Positions 7,260 to 15,240 of a DNA stretch of 37,267 bases are shown here, piece after piece. The notes below the pieces were generated by a model. That model worked only from the letters and a program-made list of their open reading frames with translations, made no database searches and was not told the origin of the DNA. The DNA lies in NCBI GenBank assembly GCA_902801755.1, contig CADCJM010000002.1, positions 1 to 37,267 on the forward strand, in the 5' to 3' direction. The stretch is from Oscillospiraceae bacterium. GTDB lineage: Bacteria; Bacillota; Clostridia; Saccharofermentanales; Saccharofermentanaceae. Made by a program: the position numbers and the translations under genes. Numbering within the stretch: the first letter of the stretch is position 1; every line of letters begins with the position of its first letter.

Positions 7260-9680
7260 TTACTTTGCTGTCTTGACAGGTCTTACAAGGAGGTACACAA
7301 GTCCTGCAAGAACAAGCAGAGCGAATATCAATCCGATTACGTTTACAGCGCCTGTGAAAAGGAGGCCTAACTGGTAAACGATGAGTGCGATAGCGTAAGC
7401 GAATACGCACTGGTAACCGATTGCGAACCATGTCCACTTTGCGCTGTTCATCTCTCTCTTGATAGCACCGATAGCTGCAAAGCAGGGAGCGCAGAGGAGG
7501 TTGAAGATGAGGAACGCGAAGCCTGAGAGCATATTCAAGCCTTCAAAGTCGAGTACACCGAATACACCAACGACTTCTTCCTTGGCAACAAGACCCATGA
7601 TCGTTGCGATGGTTGCCTTGATGTTAGCAAAGCCCAAAGGAGCGAAGATCCACTTGATAGCACCGCCGACGATTCCCAATACGGAAGCTTCAAGCTCCAT
7701 GTCAGGATCAAATCCAAAGCCTGCGTCTGTGTTTCCGAATACGGAACCGAGCCAGATTACGATTGAGGAGATGAGAATGACTGTGCCGGCTTTCTTAATG
7801 AAGGACCAGCCGCGCTCCCACATGGATCTTAAGAGGTTTCCAAGTGTCGGCCAGTGGTATGCAGGAAGCTCCATAACGAACGGAGCAGGATCGCCGGCAA
7901 ACATCTTTGTCTTCTTAAGAAGGATACCTGAGACGATAACTGCTGCAACACCGATGAAGTAGCACGCGGGAGTTACCCAGCCGCCTGCCATTGCAGTGTG
8001 GCGGAAAAGTGCATTTGTGATAAGGAAGATGATAGGGAGCTTAGCACCGCAAGGGATGAATGTTGTTGTCATGATGGTCATTCTGCGGTCACGCTGATTC
8101 TCGATCGTACGTGATGCCATGATACCCGGAACGCCGCATCCTGAAGATACGAGCATAGGGATGAATGACTTACCGGAAAGACCGAATCTTCTGAAGATAC
8201 GGTCGAGTACGAATGCGACTCTTGCCATGTATCCGCAGGACTCAAGGAATGCAAGGAGGAAGAAGAGGACGAGCATCTGGGGAACGAATCCCAATACTGC
8301 GCCTACACCGCCGATGATACCGTCAACTACAAGACCTGTAACGAATTCGTTAGCACCGGCCTTCTCGAGGAGGCCTGTAACCAGATCAGGGATACTCGGA
8401 ACGAATACTGCGCCTTCTGTCTCATCCATACCGGGTGCAGTGAATTCGCCTTCTTCATTGAGAGCGCCTGATTCAACGAGCGGTGCCTCAATGTCGTAGC
8501 CCTTGTCCATGAGCTCATCTGCGAAGAAACCATAGTCTTCTTCGAAAGCGCCGAAATCAGCATCTTCGAAGTCAGCCTGGAGGTTCTCTGCACCTGTAAT
8601 ATCGTTCTCGACAGCTTCGTCGATAACAGCCTTAACGCCGTCAACGAATACTGCTTCGCCTGCCCAGTTATCAACGTCTTCGTCGTACTGCTTCTGGCCG
8701 ATGCCGAAGAGGAAGAAACCGTCACTGAAGAGGTTGTCATTTGTCCAGTCTGTAAGGTTTGCGCCGAATGTGGTCATTGCGATGAAGTAAACAAGCCACA
8801 TGATGGCTGCGAAAATAGGGAGACCAAGGATTCTGTTTGTTACGATCTTATCGATCTTATCTGATGTTGAGAGCTTAGCCTTTGACTGCTTCTTGTAGCA
8901 GCTCTTGATGATGGAAGCGATATAGACATAACGCTCGTTTGTGATGATGGATTCTGCATCGTCGTCGAGCTCAGTCTCAGCTGCCTTGATATCGTTCTCA
9001 ATGTGGTCCATTGTCTCTTTGGAGATGCCGAGCTTCTCGATTACTTTCTCGTCGCGCTCGAAAATCTTGATTGCATACCATCTCTGCTTATCAGGATTCA
9101 TATCGTGGAGGCATGCCTCTTCGATGTGAGCCAGAGCGTGCTCAACGGGGCCGGAGAAAGAGTGGGGTGGAACTGTCTTTGTTCCGTTTGCAGCCTTGAT
9201 AGCTTCCTCGGCTGCCTCCATGATGCCTGTGCCCTTGAGAGCGGAGATAGCGACAGCCTTACAGCCCATCTGCTTGGAGAGCATGTCGAGGTCGATCTTG
9301 TCGCCATTCTTATTTACGATATCCATCATATTTACTGCCATTACGACAGGGATACCTAATTCTGTAAGCTGTGTTGTGAGGTAGAGGTTACGCTCTAAGT
9401 TAGTACCGTCTACGATGTTGAGGATGACGTCGGGGTTCTCATCGATGAGATAATTACGTGCTACGACTTCCTCTAATGTGTAAGGGGAGAGGGAATAGAT
9501 ACCCGGAAGGTCCGTAACGGTTACGCCGTCGTGCTTTTTGAGCTTACCTTCCTTTTTCTCTACTGTAACGCCAGGCCAGTTACCTACGAACTGGTTGGAA
9601 CCCGTGAGAGCGTTGAAGAGTGTTGTCTTACCGCTGTTCGGGTTACCCGCTAATGCGATCTTGATTTCTTGATTTGCCAT
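7260..9680 (-). CDS. feoB: Ferrous iron transporter FeoB
   Basis: Imports Fe2+ across the cytoplasmic membrane. The N-terminal G-domain has G1 GNPNSGKT (12-19), G2 around T39, G3 DLPG (57-60), G4 NMMD (117-120) and a G5 SAL (146-148). A helical domain follows, then the membrane domain with the conserved GCGVPG and PCGAKLP motifs. At 806 residues it is longer than most FeoB. The excess is an acidic insertion after the first membrane helix, residues about 330-430, with 30 Asp/Glu and only 2 Lys. A good AAAGGAG site precedes the ATG. It is cotranscribed with two feoA genes upstream and the Cys-rich peptide downstream, under two DtxR-like boxes. Confidence 0.97.
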   Translation of the reverse strand: MANQEIKIALAGNPNSGKTTLFNALTGSNQFVGNWPGVTVEKKEGKLKKHDGVTVTDLPGIYSLSPYTLEEVVARNYLIDENPDVILNIVDGTNLERNLYLTTQLTELGIPVVMAVNMMDIVNKNGDKIDLDMLSKQMGCKAVAISALKGTGIMEAAEEAIKAANGTKTVPPHSFSGPVEHALAHIEEACLHDMNPDKQRWYAIKIFERDEKVIEKLGISKETMDHIENDIKAAETELDDDAESIITNERYVYIASIIKSCYKKQSKAKLSTSDKIDKIVTNRILGLPIFAAIMWLVYFIAMTTFGANLTDWTNDNLFSDGFFLFGIGQKQYDEDVDNWAGEAVFVDGVKAVIDEAVENDITGAENLQADFEDADFGAFEEDYGFFADELMDKGYDIEAPLVESGALNEEGEFTAPGMDETEGAVFVPSIPDLVTGLLEKAGANEFVTGLVVDGIIGGVGAVLGFVPQMLVLFFLLAFLESCGYMARVAFVLDRIFRRFGLSGKSFIPMLVSSGCGVPGIMASRTIENQRDRRMTIMTTTFIPCGAKLPIIFLITNALFRHTAMAGGWVTPACYFIGVAAVIVSGILLKKTKMFAGDPAPFVMELPAYHWPTLGNLLRSMWERGWSFIKKAGTVILISSIVIWLGSVFGNTDAGFGFDPDMELEASVLGIVGGAIKWIFAPLGFANIKATIATIMGLVAKEEVVGVFGVLDFEGLNMLSGFAFLIFNLLCAPCFAAIGAIKREMNSAKWTWFAIGYQCVFAYAIALIVYQLGLLFTGAVNVIGLIFALLVLAGLVYLLVRPVKTAK

Positions 9681-9703
9681 ATAAGTGTTGCTCCTTTAGT
9701 TAA

Positions 9704-9925
9704 TTACTCGACTTCGACCATCTCTGCATCGTTCTTACGGAGAGATAATTCATAACCTCTTACCGTAATTTCAACCGGATCGCCCAGAGGAGCTACTTTG
9801 CGGACATAGATCTCAACGCCTTTGGTGATTCCCATGTCCATGATCCTGCGCTTTACGGCGCCTTCACCGTGGAGCTTTACGACCGTAACGGTCTCTCCAA
9901 CCTTCGCTTCCTTAAGTGTCTTCAT
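9704..9925 (-). CDS. feoA: FeoA domain protein (adjacent to feoB)
   Basis: A 73-residue SH3-like FeoA protein. It opens with TLKEAKVGETVTV, then GEGAVKRRIMDMGITKG, then APLGDPVEITVRGYELSLRK, the usual family order. FeoA binds the cytoplasmic side of FeoB and is needed for ferrous uptake. A strong AGGAGG site precedes the start. It lies between a second feoA-like gene and feoB, 23 bases from feoB. Confidence 0.93.
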   Translation of the reverse strand: MKTLKEAKVGETVTVVKLHGEGAVKRRIMDMGITKGVEIYVRKVAPLGDPVEITVRGYELSLRKNDAEMVEVE

Positions 9926-9955
9926 ATATTCCTCCTGTTTATTTAATAAACGCCG

Positions 9956-10168
9956 TCATACCATGATCTTCATGGCCATATCCTTGTTGAGAGCGATCCT
10001 TGATTCTTTTACCTTAAGGATCACGCTTCCGTCGTTAACGTTGATAAGGGTTACAAGGCCGCCGGGAACGATTCCGAGGTTCTCCAAGTGAAGTTTTACC
10101 TCAGGACTGCCGCCAACCTTTCTTACGATCATTTCCTCGCCGCAATCGGCTACTACAATAGGCATCAT
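9956..10168 (-). CDS. feoA: Second FeoA domain protein, first gene of the feo operon
   Basis: A 70-residue FeoA-family protein, diverged from its neighbour (VADCGEEMIVRKVGG, then KLHLENLGIVPGG, then VKESRIALNKDMAMKIMV). Paired FeoA proteins before FeoB are common in Clostridia. The two may form a heteromeric cap on FeoB, but that is inference. The first of two adjacent ATG codons is used here, preceded by AGGAG. The promoter and DtxR-like boxes lie within about 100 bases upstream. Confidence 0.9.
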   Translation of the reverse strand: MMPIVVADCGEEMIVRKVGGSPEVKLHLENLGIVPGGLVTLINVNDGSVILKVKESRIALNKDMAMKIMV

Positions 10169-10212
10169 GTCATTCTCCTAATATAAAGATAAGTAAAACA
10201 TTACTTACAAAA

Positions 10213-10242
10213 GTTAGTCTAATCTAATTAGTCTCGGCTAAC
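10213..10242 (-). promoter_or_regulatory. Two overlapping DtxR-like boxes in the feo promoter
   Basis: GTTAGTCTAATCTAAT (10213-10228) and ATTAGTCTCGGCTAAC (10227-10242) each match GTTAG-N6-CTAAC with one mismatch in the arms. They sit directly after the feo -10 box and cover the transcription start. Two dimers could bind side by side, as known for DtxR and IdeR on some promoters. Confidence 0.75.
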
Positions 10243-10270
10243 ATTATATTTATCAATCCAAAAATTGCAA
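10243..10270 (-). promoter_or_regulatory. feo operon promoter
   Basis: On the minus strand TTGCAA (10270-10265), a 16-base spacer and a perfect TATAAT (10248-10243) precede the two feoA genes. The operator pair begins at the next base. Confidence 0.75.
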
Positions 10271-10331
10271 GCGGGAAATACAAAAAACGTCAATTATCAC
10301 AAGGGATTGCGATAAATCAAGAAAATTTATG

Positions 10332-10360
10332 TTGACAAGTTAGACGCGTCTAACTATTAT
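10332..10360 (+). promoter_or_regulatory. Promoter of the ABC/ECF operon with a perfect DtxR-like box in its spacer
   Basis: TTGACA (10332-10337), a 17-base spacer and TATTAT (10355-10360). The spacer holds the fully palindromic GTTAGACGCGTCTAAC (10339-10354), so a bound repressor would block RNA polymerase directly. Confidence 0.82.
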
Positions 10361-10371
10361 GTTTTCCGGAT

Positions 10372-10387
10372 GTTAGTATAGACTAAC
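10372..10387 (+). promoter_or_regulatory. Second DtxR-like box before the ABC/ECF operon
   Basis: GTTAGTATAGACTAAC, with both 5-base arms exact. Its centre is 33 bases from the first box, about three helical turns, so both would face the same side of the DNA. It lies in the leader, 33 bases before the GTG start. Confidence 0.78.
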
Positions 10388-10420
10388 TCTTGCATATGTT
10401 CATTTTCGGGGGTGTAAAAA

Positions 10421-12202
10421 GTGAAGAAGAAAAGCACGTTCTCCTGGGTGCTCGAATTTGCGGGCAGGAGAATAAAGTATTTCTGCTGGAGTGTTGTGCT
10501 CGCGGTCATCGGTGTTGCCTTATCGTTCGGACCATATCTCATTATGTCCGACATGGTAGTACAGCTTTTAAATGGTAATAAGGAATGGAGTTATTACTTC
10601 AGTAAACTGATCCTTATGGCAATCTGCTGGATATTAAGACTTACTTGCCATTCTATATCGACGTCCTTATCACACATGGGAACATTCAATGTTTTAGGTA
10701 CTGTAAGAAGACAGCTTTGCGAGAAGCTTTCAAAGATCCCGTTAGGCTCCGTGCTCTCTGATAACAGCGGTACATATAAGAACATTATCGTTGAGCGAGT
10801 TGATTCCATGGAGACAACTCTTGCACATATCATTCCTGAGTTTTCGGCGAACATTCTCCTTCCAATAGTTATATTTGTATATCTGATCTCACTTGACTGG
10901 AGAATGGGACTTGCCAATCTTATCTCTGTAGTTATCGGCGGTATCCTTTGTGCAGGAATGTTTGTAAAGAGCGGCAACGGATATGAAGTCTCAGTCCAGA
11001 AGACAAAGGCTTTAAACGATACTGCTGTTGAATACATAAATGGTATTGAAGTAATAAAGGCCTTCGGTAAATCCAAGACTTCTTACGATAAGTTCGTAAC
11101 GGCAGCAAGAGAAGGCGCTGACTGCTTTATCGACTGGATGAGAAGATGCATCTGGTGGCAGACGGGATTCATGGCATTCATGCCTGCGACATTCTTAGGT
11201 GTGTTGCCTGTAGGCCTTTTGCTCATTAAGAACGGAAGCCTTACTCCCGAGAACTTTGTAATGAGCGTTATCCTCTCTGCAGGCCTTATCACACCTCTTA
11301 TTGTTGCATTCTCTTATACAGATGATCTCTTAAAGATCAAGACGATCTTCGGTGAGGTTACTGAGATCCTCGAAAGGGATGACATGAAGAGACCTGAGAC
11401 ACTTGCAAAAGAACCTGTGGGATCCGATATCACGCTCAGCAACGTTAAGTTCAAGTATAAGGATGCTGAGGTCCTCCACGGCATTAACATGGAGATAAAG
11501 CAGGGTGAAGTAAGTGCTATCGTCGGACCTTCAGGTTCCGGTAAGAGCACAGTCGCAAGGCTCATCGATTCCTTGTGGGATCCTGACGAAGGCGTGATCA
11601 CATTCGGCGGCGTTAACATCAAGGATATTCCTCTGGATTACTACATGAGTCAGATAGCTTATGTAGCGCAGGATAATTATCTTTTCGACCTCTCGATCAA
11701 GGAAAACATCAGATTGGGCAAAAAGGGCGCTACGGATGAGGAAGTAATCGATGCCGCCATGAAGTCCGGTTGTCACGAGTTCATCTTAGGCCTCGAAAAC
11801 GGATACGATACGGTTGTCGGTGGTGCCGGCGGACATCTGTCAGGTGGTGAACGTCAGAGGATCTGCATTGCAAGAGCGATGCTTAAGAATGCACCGGTAG
11901 TTATTCTCGATGAGGCTACGGCATATACAGATCCTGAGAATGAAGCTCTCGTTCAGTCCAGTGTTGCAAAGCTCGTTCAGGGCAAGACACTTATAGTAAT
12001 CGCGCACAGACTTTCCACAATCGTTGATGCGGATAAGATCTTCGTTATCAACCAGGGTAATCTCGAAGCGTCAGGAACACATGAGGAACTCCTTGAGTCT
12101 TGTCCTCTCTACAGCAATATGTGGGCTGCCCACAGCATGGCAAGGGATGAGGATGAGTCAGAAAGTGTTGCCATGAGCGGAAAGGAGGCCCTCAATGTAT
12201 GA
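10421..12202 (+). CDS. ABC half-transporter (fused permease/ATPase), probable siderophore-type importer subunit 1
   Basis: Six membrane segments (residues about 20-310) are fused to an ATPase with Walker A GPSGSGKS (369-376), signature LSGGE (473-477) and Walker B VVILDEAT (493-500). The fold is that of exporters, but YbtP/YbtQ and IrtA/IrtB, which import ferric siderophores, share it. It starts with GTG preceded by a G-rich ribosome site. The partner half follows with an 8-base overlap, indicating a heterodimer. Placement behind two DtxR-like boxes, beside an ECF transporter and opposite feo, argues for iron-chelate traffic rather than drug export. The substrate cannot be read from the sequence. 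Confidence 0.85.
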   Translation: MKKKSTFSWVLEFAGRRIKYFCWSVVLAVIGVALSFGPYLIMSDMVVQLLNGNKEWSYYFSKLILMAICWILRLTCHSISTSLSHMGTFNVLGTVRRQLCEKLSKIPLGSVLSDNSGTYKNIIVERVDSMETTLAHIIPEFSANILLPIVIFVYLISLDWRMGLANLISVVIGGILCAGMFVKSGNGYEVSVQKTKALNDTAVEYINGIEVIKAFGKSKTSYDKFVTAAREGADCFIDWMRRCIWWQTGFMAFMPATFLGVLPVGLLLIKNGSLTPENFVMSVILSAGLITPLIVAFSYTDDLLKIKTIFGEVTEILERDDMKRPETLAKEPVGSDITLSNVKFKYKDAEVLHGINMEIKQGEVSAIVGPSGSGKSTVARLIDSLWDPDEGVITFGGVNIKDIPLDYYMSQIAYVAQDNYLFDLSIKENIRLGKKGATDEEVIDAAMKSGCHEFILGLENGYDTVVGGAGGHLSGGERQRICIARAMLKNAPVVILDEATAYTDPENEALVQSSVAKLVQGKTLIVIAHRLSTIVDADKIFVINQGNLEASGTHEELLESCPLYSNMWAAHSMARDEDESESVAMSGKEALNV

Positions 12203-13931
12203 GAATATAAAGAAATTCTTTGGTTTCTGCGATCAGAAGAACAGAAACAAATTATATAGAGCAGTATTGTTTGGTGTTTTAGATGCTATCTTAGGCGCAA
12301 TGAAGATCCCCGCAGCATTTGTAGCGTTCGGTGCTGTTATTAATCAGTCTATAGACACGAAGACAATACTTCTCGTTATTGGTCTTATGCTTTTAAGCAC
12401 AGTTGGTAAGATGACTATCAACAGATTCGGTCATATGCTCGAGACGGAAGCCGGTTACGACACTTGCGCACAAAAGAGGATCCAGATTGCAGAGCACCTT
12501 AGATATCTCCCTATGGGATATTTCAACGATACGAGCCTTGGCCATATCACATCTGTTACTACAAATACGATGGAGCAGGTAGGAGATATCGCAACAAGAG
12601 CGATAATGATGGTTCTTCAGGGAAGCATTACGACTGTGGTAATCGGTGTCGGCATGTTTTTCTTTGACTGGAGGATCGGTCTGATCGCCGTTATAGGAAT
12701 TACTGTTTTCTTCTTTTGTAACAAGGTGACAAATTATAAGGTTGCAAAGGTTGCAGGAGAGAAGCTCGAATCGGATAAGGATATCGTCGGAGTAATTCTT
12801 GAATATATCCAGGGCATTGCAGAGATCCGCAACTACAATATCGTTGCGCTTAACACTTCACGTGTATCCAAAGCTATCGACCGTAAGGTCAAGGCAGACA
12901 TAACTGCTGAGCTTGCAGCTATTCCTGCTGTGGGAATTCAGATGCTTATCAGCAAGCTCACAGGTGTTGTTATCGCTGCTGCTTCGATCTGGTTCTATAT
13001 GTCTGGTTCCATGGATCTTGTGTATACGATCACAATGCTCATGTGCTCGTTCATGATCTTTGAATCACTCGATGCGGCAGGTGTATACACAGCACTTTTG
13101 AAGATCATCGGAAAGGGTGTTGATCTTGCAAATGAGATCACAGATCTTCCGCAGATGGACATTGACGGTGAGGATATCAAGCCCGCTAACAGAGACATCC
13201 GTCTTGAGAATGTAAGCTTTGCTTATGAGAACAGAAAGATAATCGATAATGTAACTCTCGATATCAAAGAGAATACAACGACTGCTATAGTCGGCCCTTC
13301 CGGCGGCGGTAAGACTACGATCACATCACTTATTGCCAGATTCTGGGATGTCCAGGAGGGCAAGGTTACGCTTGGCGGAAGGGATGTAAGAGATTACAGC
13401 TTTGATTCCCTTATGGAGAACTTCAGTTTCGTATTCCAAAGGGTTTATCTTTTCGAAGACACGATTGCAAATAATATCAGATTCGGAAGGCCTGATGCTT
13501 CTATGGAAGAAGTTATCGCAGCTGCGAAGAAAGCTTCGTGCCATGACTTTATAATGGCACTCCCTGACGGTTACGACACTTTGGTAGGTGAGGGCGGAGC
13601 TTCGCTCTCAGGCGGTGAGAAACAGAGGATCGCGATTGCAAGAGCGATCATGAAGGATTCACCGATCATCATCCTAGACGAGGCTACAGCTAACGTTGAT
13701 CCGGAAAATGAGAAGGAACTTACGGAAGCTATAGAGAATCTCACAAGGGAGAAGACGATCATCATGATCGCGCACAGATTAAAGACTGTAAGACACGCAG
13801 ACCAGATCATCGTTGTGGACAAGGGACAGATCGTCCAGAAGGGCAAGCACGAAGACTTGATCAAGCAGGAAGGCATTTATAGGAACTTCGTATCCGGCAG
13901 AAAACAGGCAGTCAGCTGGAAGATCTCATAA
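12195..13931 (+). CDS. ABC half-transporter (fused permease/ATPase), subunit 2
   Basis: Partner of the preceding gene, with the same layout in 578 residues: membrane domain to about residue 315, Walker A GPSGGGKT (367-374), signature LSGGE and Walker B IIILDEAT, followed by an AHRLKT switch region. Walker and signature motifs look intact in both halves, so both nucleotide sites could be active. The overlapping start implies translational coupling and equal amounts. It ends 15 bases before the ECF S component. Confidence 0.86.
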   Translation: MYENIKKFFGFCDQKNRNKLYRAVLFGVLDAILGAMKIPAAFVAFGAVINQSIDTKTILLVIGLMLLSTVGKMTINRFGHMLETEAGYDTCAQKRIQIAEHLRYLPMGYFNDTSLGHITSVTTNTMEQVGDIATRAIMMVLQGSITTVVIGVGMFFFDWRIGLIAVIGITVFFFCNKVTNYKVAKVAGEKLESDKDIVGVILEYIQGIAEIRNYNIVALNTSRVSKAIDRKVKADITAELAAIPAVGIQMLISKLTGVVIAAASIWFYMSGSMDLVYTITMLMCSFMIFESLDAAGVYTALLKIIGKGVDLANEITDLPQMDIDGEDIKPANRDIRLENVSFAYENRKIIDNVTLDIKENTTTAIVGPSGGGKTTITSLIARFWDVQEGKVTLGGRDVRDYSFDSLMENFSFVFQRVYLFEDTIANNIRFGRPDASMEEVIAAAKKASCHDFIMALPDGYDTLVGEGGASLSGGEKQRIAIARAIMKDSPIIILDEATANVDPENEKELTEAIENLTREKTIIMIAHRLKTVRHADQIIVVDKGQIVQKGKHEDLIKQEGIYRNFVSGRKQAVSWKIS

Positions 13932-13946
13932 TAATCGGAGGTATAT

Positions 13947-14543
13947 ATGGAAAACAAAAGTAAGAAGCTTAAGGCAAAAGATTTTATAACGGTCGGCATA
14001 TTTGCAGCGATCCTTTTTGCTGTTGAATTTGCATTTGGAATGCTCGGTTATATTCATCCTTATATCGTTGCTTCATATGTAATCATTCTGCCTTTGGCAA
14101 GCGGCATCCCGATGATGCTCTTCTACACAAAGGTTGAAAAGTTCGGCATGATCACCATTTTATCGATCCTTTTGGCGATCATCATGTTCATTGGCGGCAT
14201 GGGTTATCTTGGAGCTCCGCTCATCATCGGCGCAGGTGTTATTGCAGATCTGATTGCCAAATCAGGTCAGTATAAGAGCTTTAAGAAGATTGTTATAAGC
14301 TTTGGTATTTTCAATCTCTGGATTTGTGCAAACTATTTCCCGATCCTTGTAACTGCTGAATCCTACCGTCAGGATCTTATCGACGGCGGTTTTTCTGCTG
14401 AATATGCAAATAATCTCTTTGCGGCGATCAATGTAAAGACGATCGGAATCCTTGTTGTTCTCTGCTTCGTTTTCGGATGCATCGGAGCTGTTATCGGCAA
14501 GGCTGTTGTAAAGAAGCATTTCGAGAAGGCCGGAATCGTATAA
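13947..14543 (+). CDS. ECF transporter S component, MptD/Trep_Strep family
   Basis: A 198-residue membrane protein with about six hydrophobic segments and a short basic N-terminus (KSKKLKAKDFITVGIF). The opening pattern and GIPMMLFYTKVEKFG segment fit the MptD (Trep_Strep) putative S-component family, the substrate-binding subunit of an energy-coupling factor transporter. Its T and A components follow in the same operon, so this is a complete dedicated (group I) system. Members of this family are often found beside paired ABC half-transporters. The substrate is unknown; a metal chelate is suggested by context only. A CGGAGG site precedes the start. Confidence 0.8.
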   Translation: MENKSKKLKAKDFITVGIFAAILFAVEFAFGMLGYIHPYIVASYVIILPLASGIPMMLFYTKVEKFGMITILSILLAIIMFIGGMGYLGAPLIIGAGVIADLIAKSGQYKSFKKIVISFGIFNLWICANYFPILVTAESYRQDLIDGGFSAEYANNLFAAINVKTIGILVVLCFVFGCIGAVIGKAVVKKHFEKAGIV

Positions 14544-14544
14544 C

Positions 14545-15240
14545 ATGAGACTCGATCCCAGAACAAAGCTGTATATGGTATTTGTCGTATCACTCATTGT
14601 CATGATGAGTGCGACAACACCGTTCTTGTGGGCTATCAGACTGTCCATTACTCTGATACCGATAATACTCATGATCCTTGAGAAGAAGTATTCTTCCGCT
14701 CTGAAATTCTTATTGGCGTATGCTTCAGCTCTTGTTCTGACTTTTTACTTCCTGTCTGAGCAGTCAGAAGGCCTTATCGCATCACTGCTGATAGGATATT
14801 GCGGAATAGTAGTACAGTTCATGCCGGCAATCATCACGGCATGGTATGTGGTAAGAACTACAAAGATCGGCGAGTTCATGTCCTGCATGCAGAAGATGCA
14901 TGTCCCGGACGGGATCGCAGTTTCTTTGGCAGTTGTAATGAGATTTTTCCCGACGATCAAGGAAGAATATTCTTCGATCAACGATGCCATGAGGATGAGA
15001 GGCGTCATGTTAGGTGGCGGCAATGTCCTCAGGATGTTTGAATTCAGAATGATACCGCTTCTTTTCTCGTGCGTTAACATAGGCGAAGAACTGTCGGCGG
15101 CAGCAATCACCAGAGGTCTCGGCGGAGAGAACAAAAGGTCAAGCTTAATAGAGCTTAAGCTCGGGCTTGCAGATTACCTGCTTATGGCTTTCCTTACTGC
15201 CTCGACAGTTATCTTCGTCGTGTATAAGTATTTATTATGA
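14545..15240 (+). CDS. ECF transporter transmembrane component T
   Basis: This 231-residue CbiQ/EcfT-family membrane protein connects the S component to the ATPases. It begins with the typical LDPRTKLYM and carries a coupling-helix motif around MRMRGVM (about residues 148-154), followed by a second helix with AAAITRGLGG. Both match the two Ala-Arg-Gly-type motifs of EcfT. It starts one base after the S-component stop and overlaps the ATPase gene by four bases. Confidence 0.88.
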   Translation: MRLDPRTKLYMVFVVSLIVMMSATTPFLWAIRLSITLIPIILMILEKKYSSALKFLLAYASALVLTFYFLSEQSEGLIASLLIGYCGIVVQFMPAIITAWYVVRTTKIGEFMSCMQKMHVPDGIAVSLAVVMRFFPTIKEEYSSINDAMRMRGVMLGGGNVLRMFEFRMIPLLFSCVNIGEELSAAAITRGLGGENKRSSLIELKLGLADYLLMAFLTASTVIFVVYKYLL

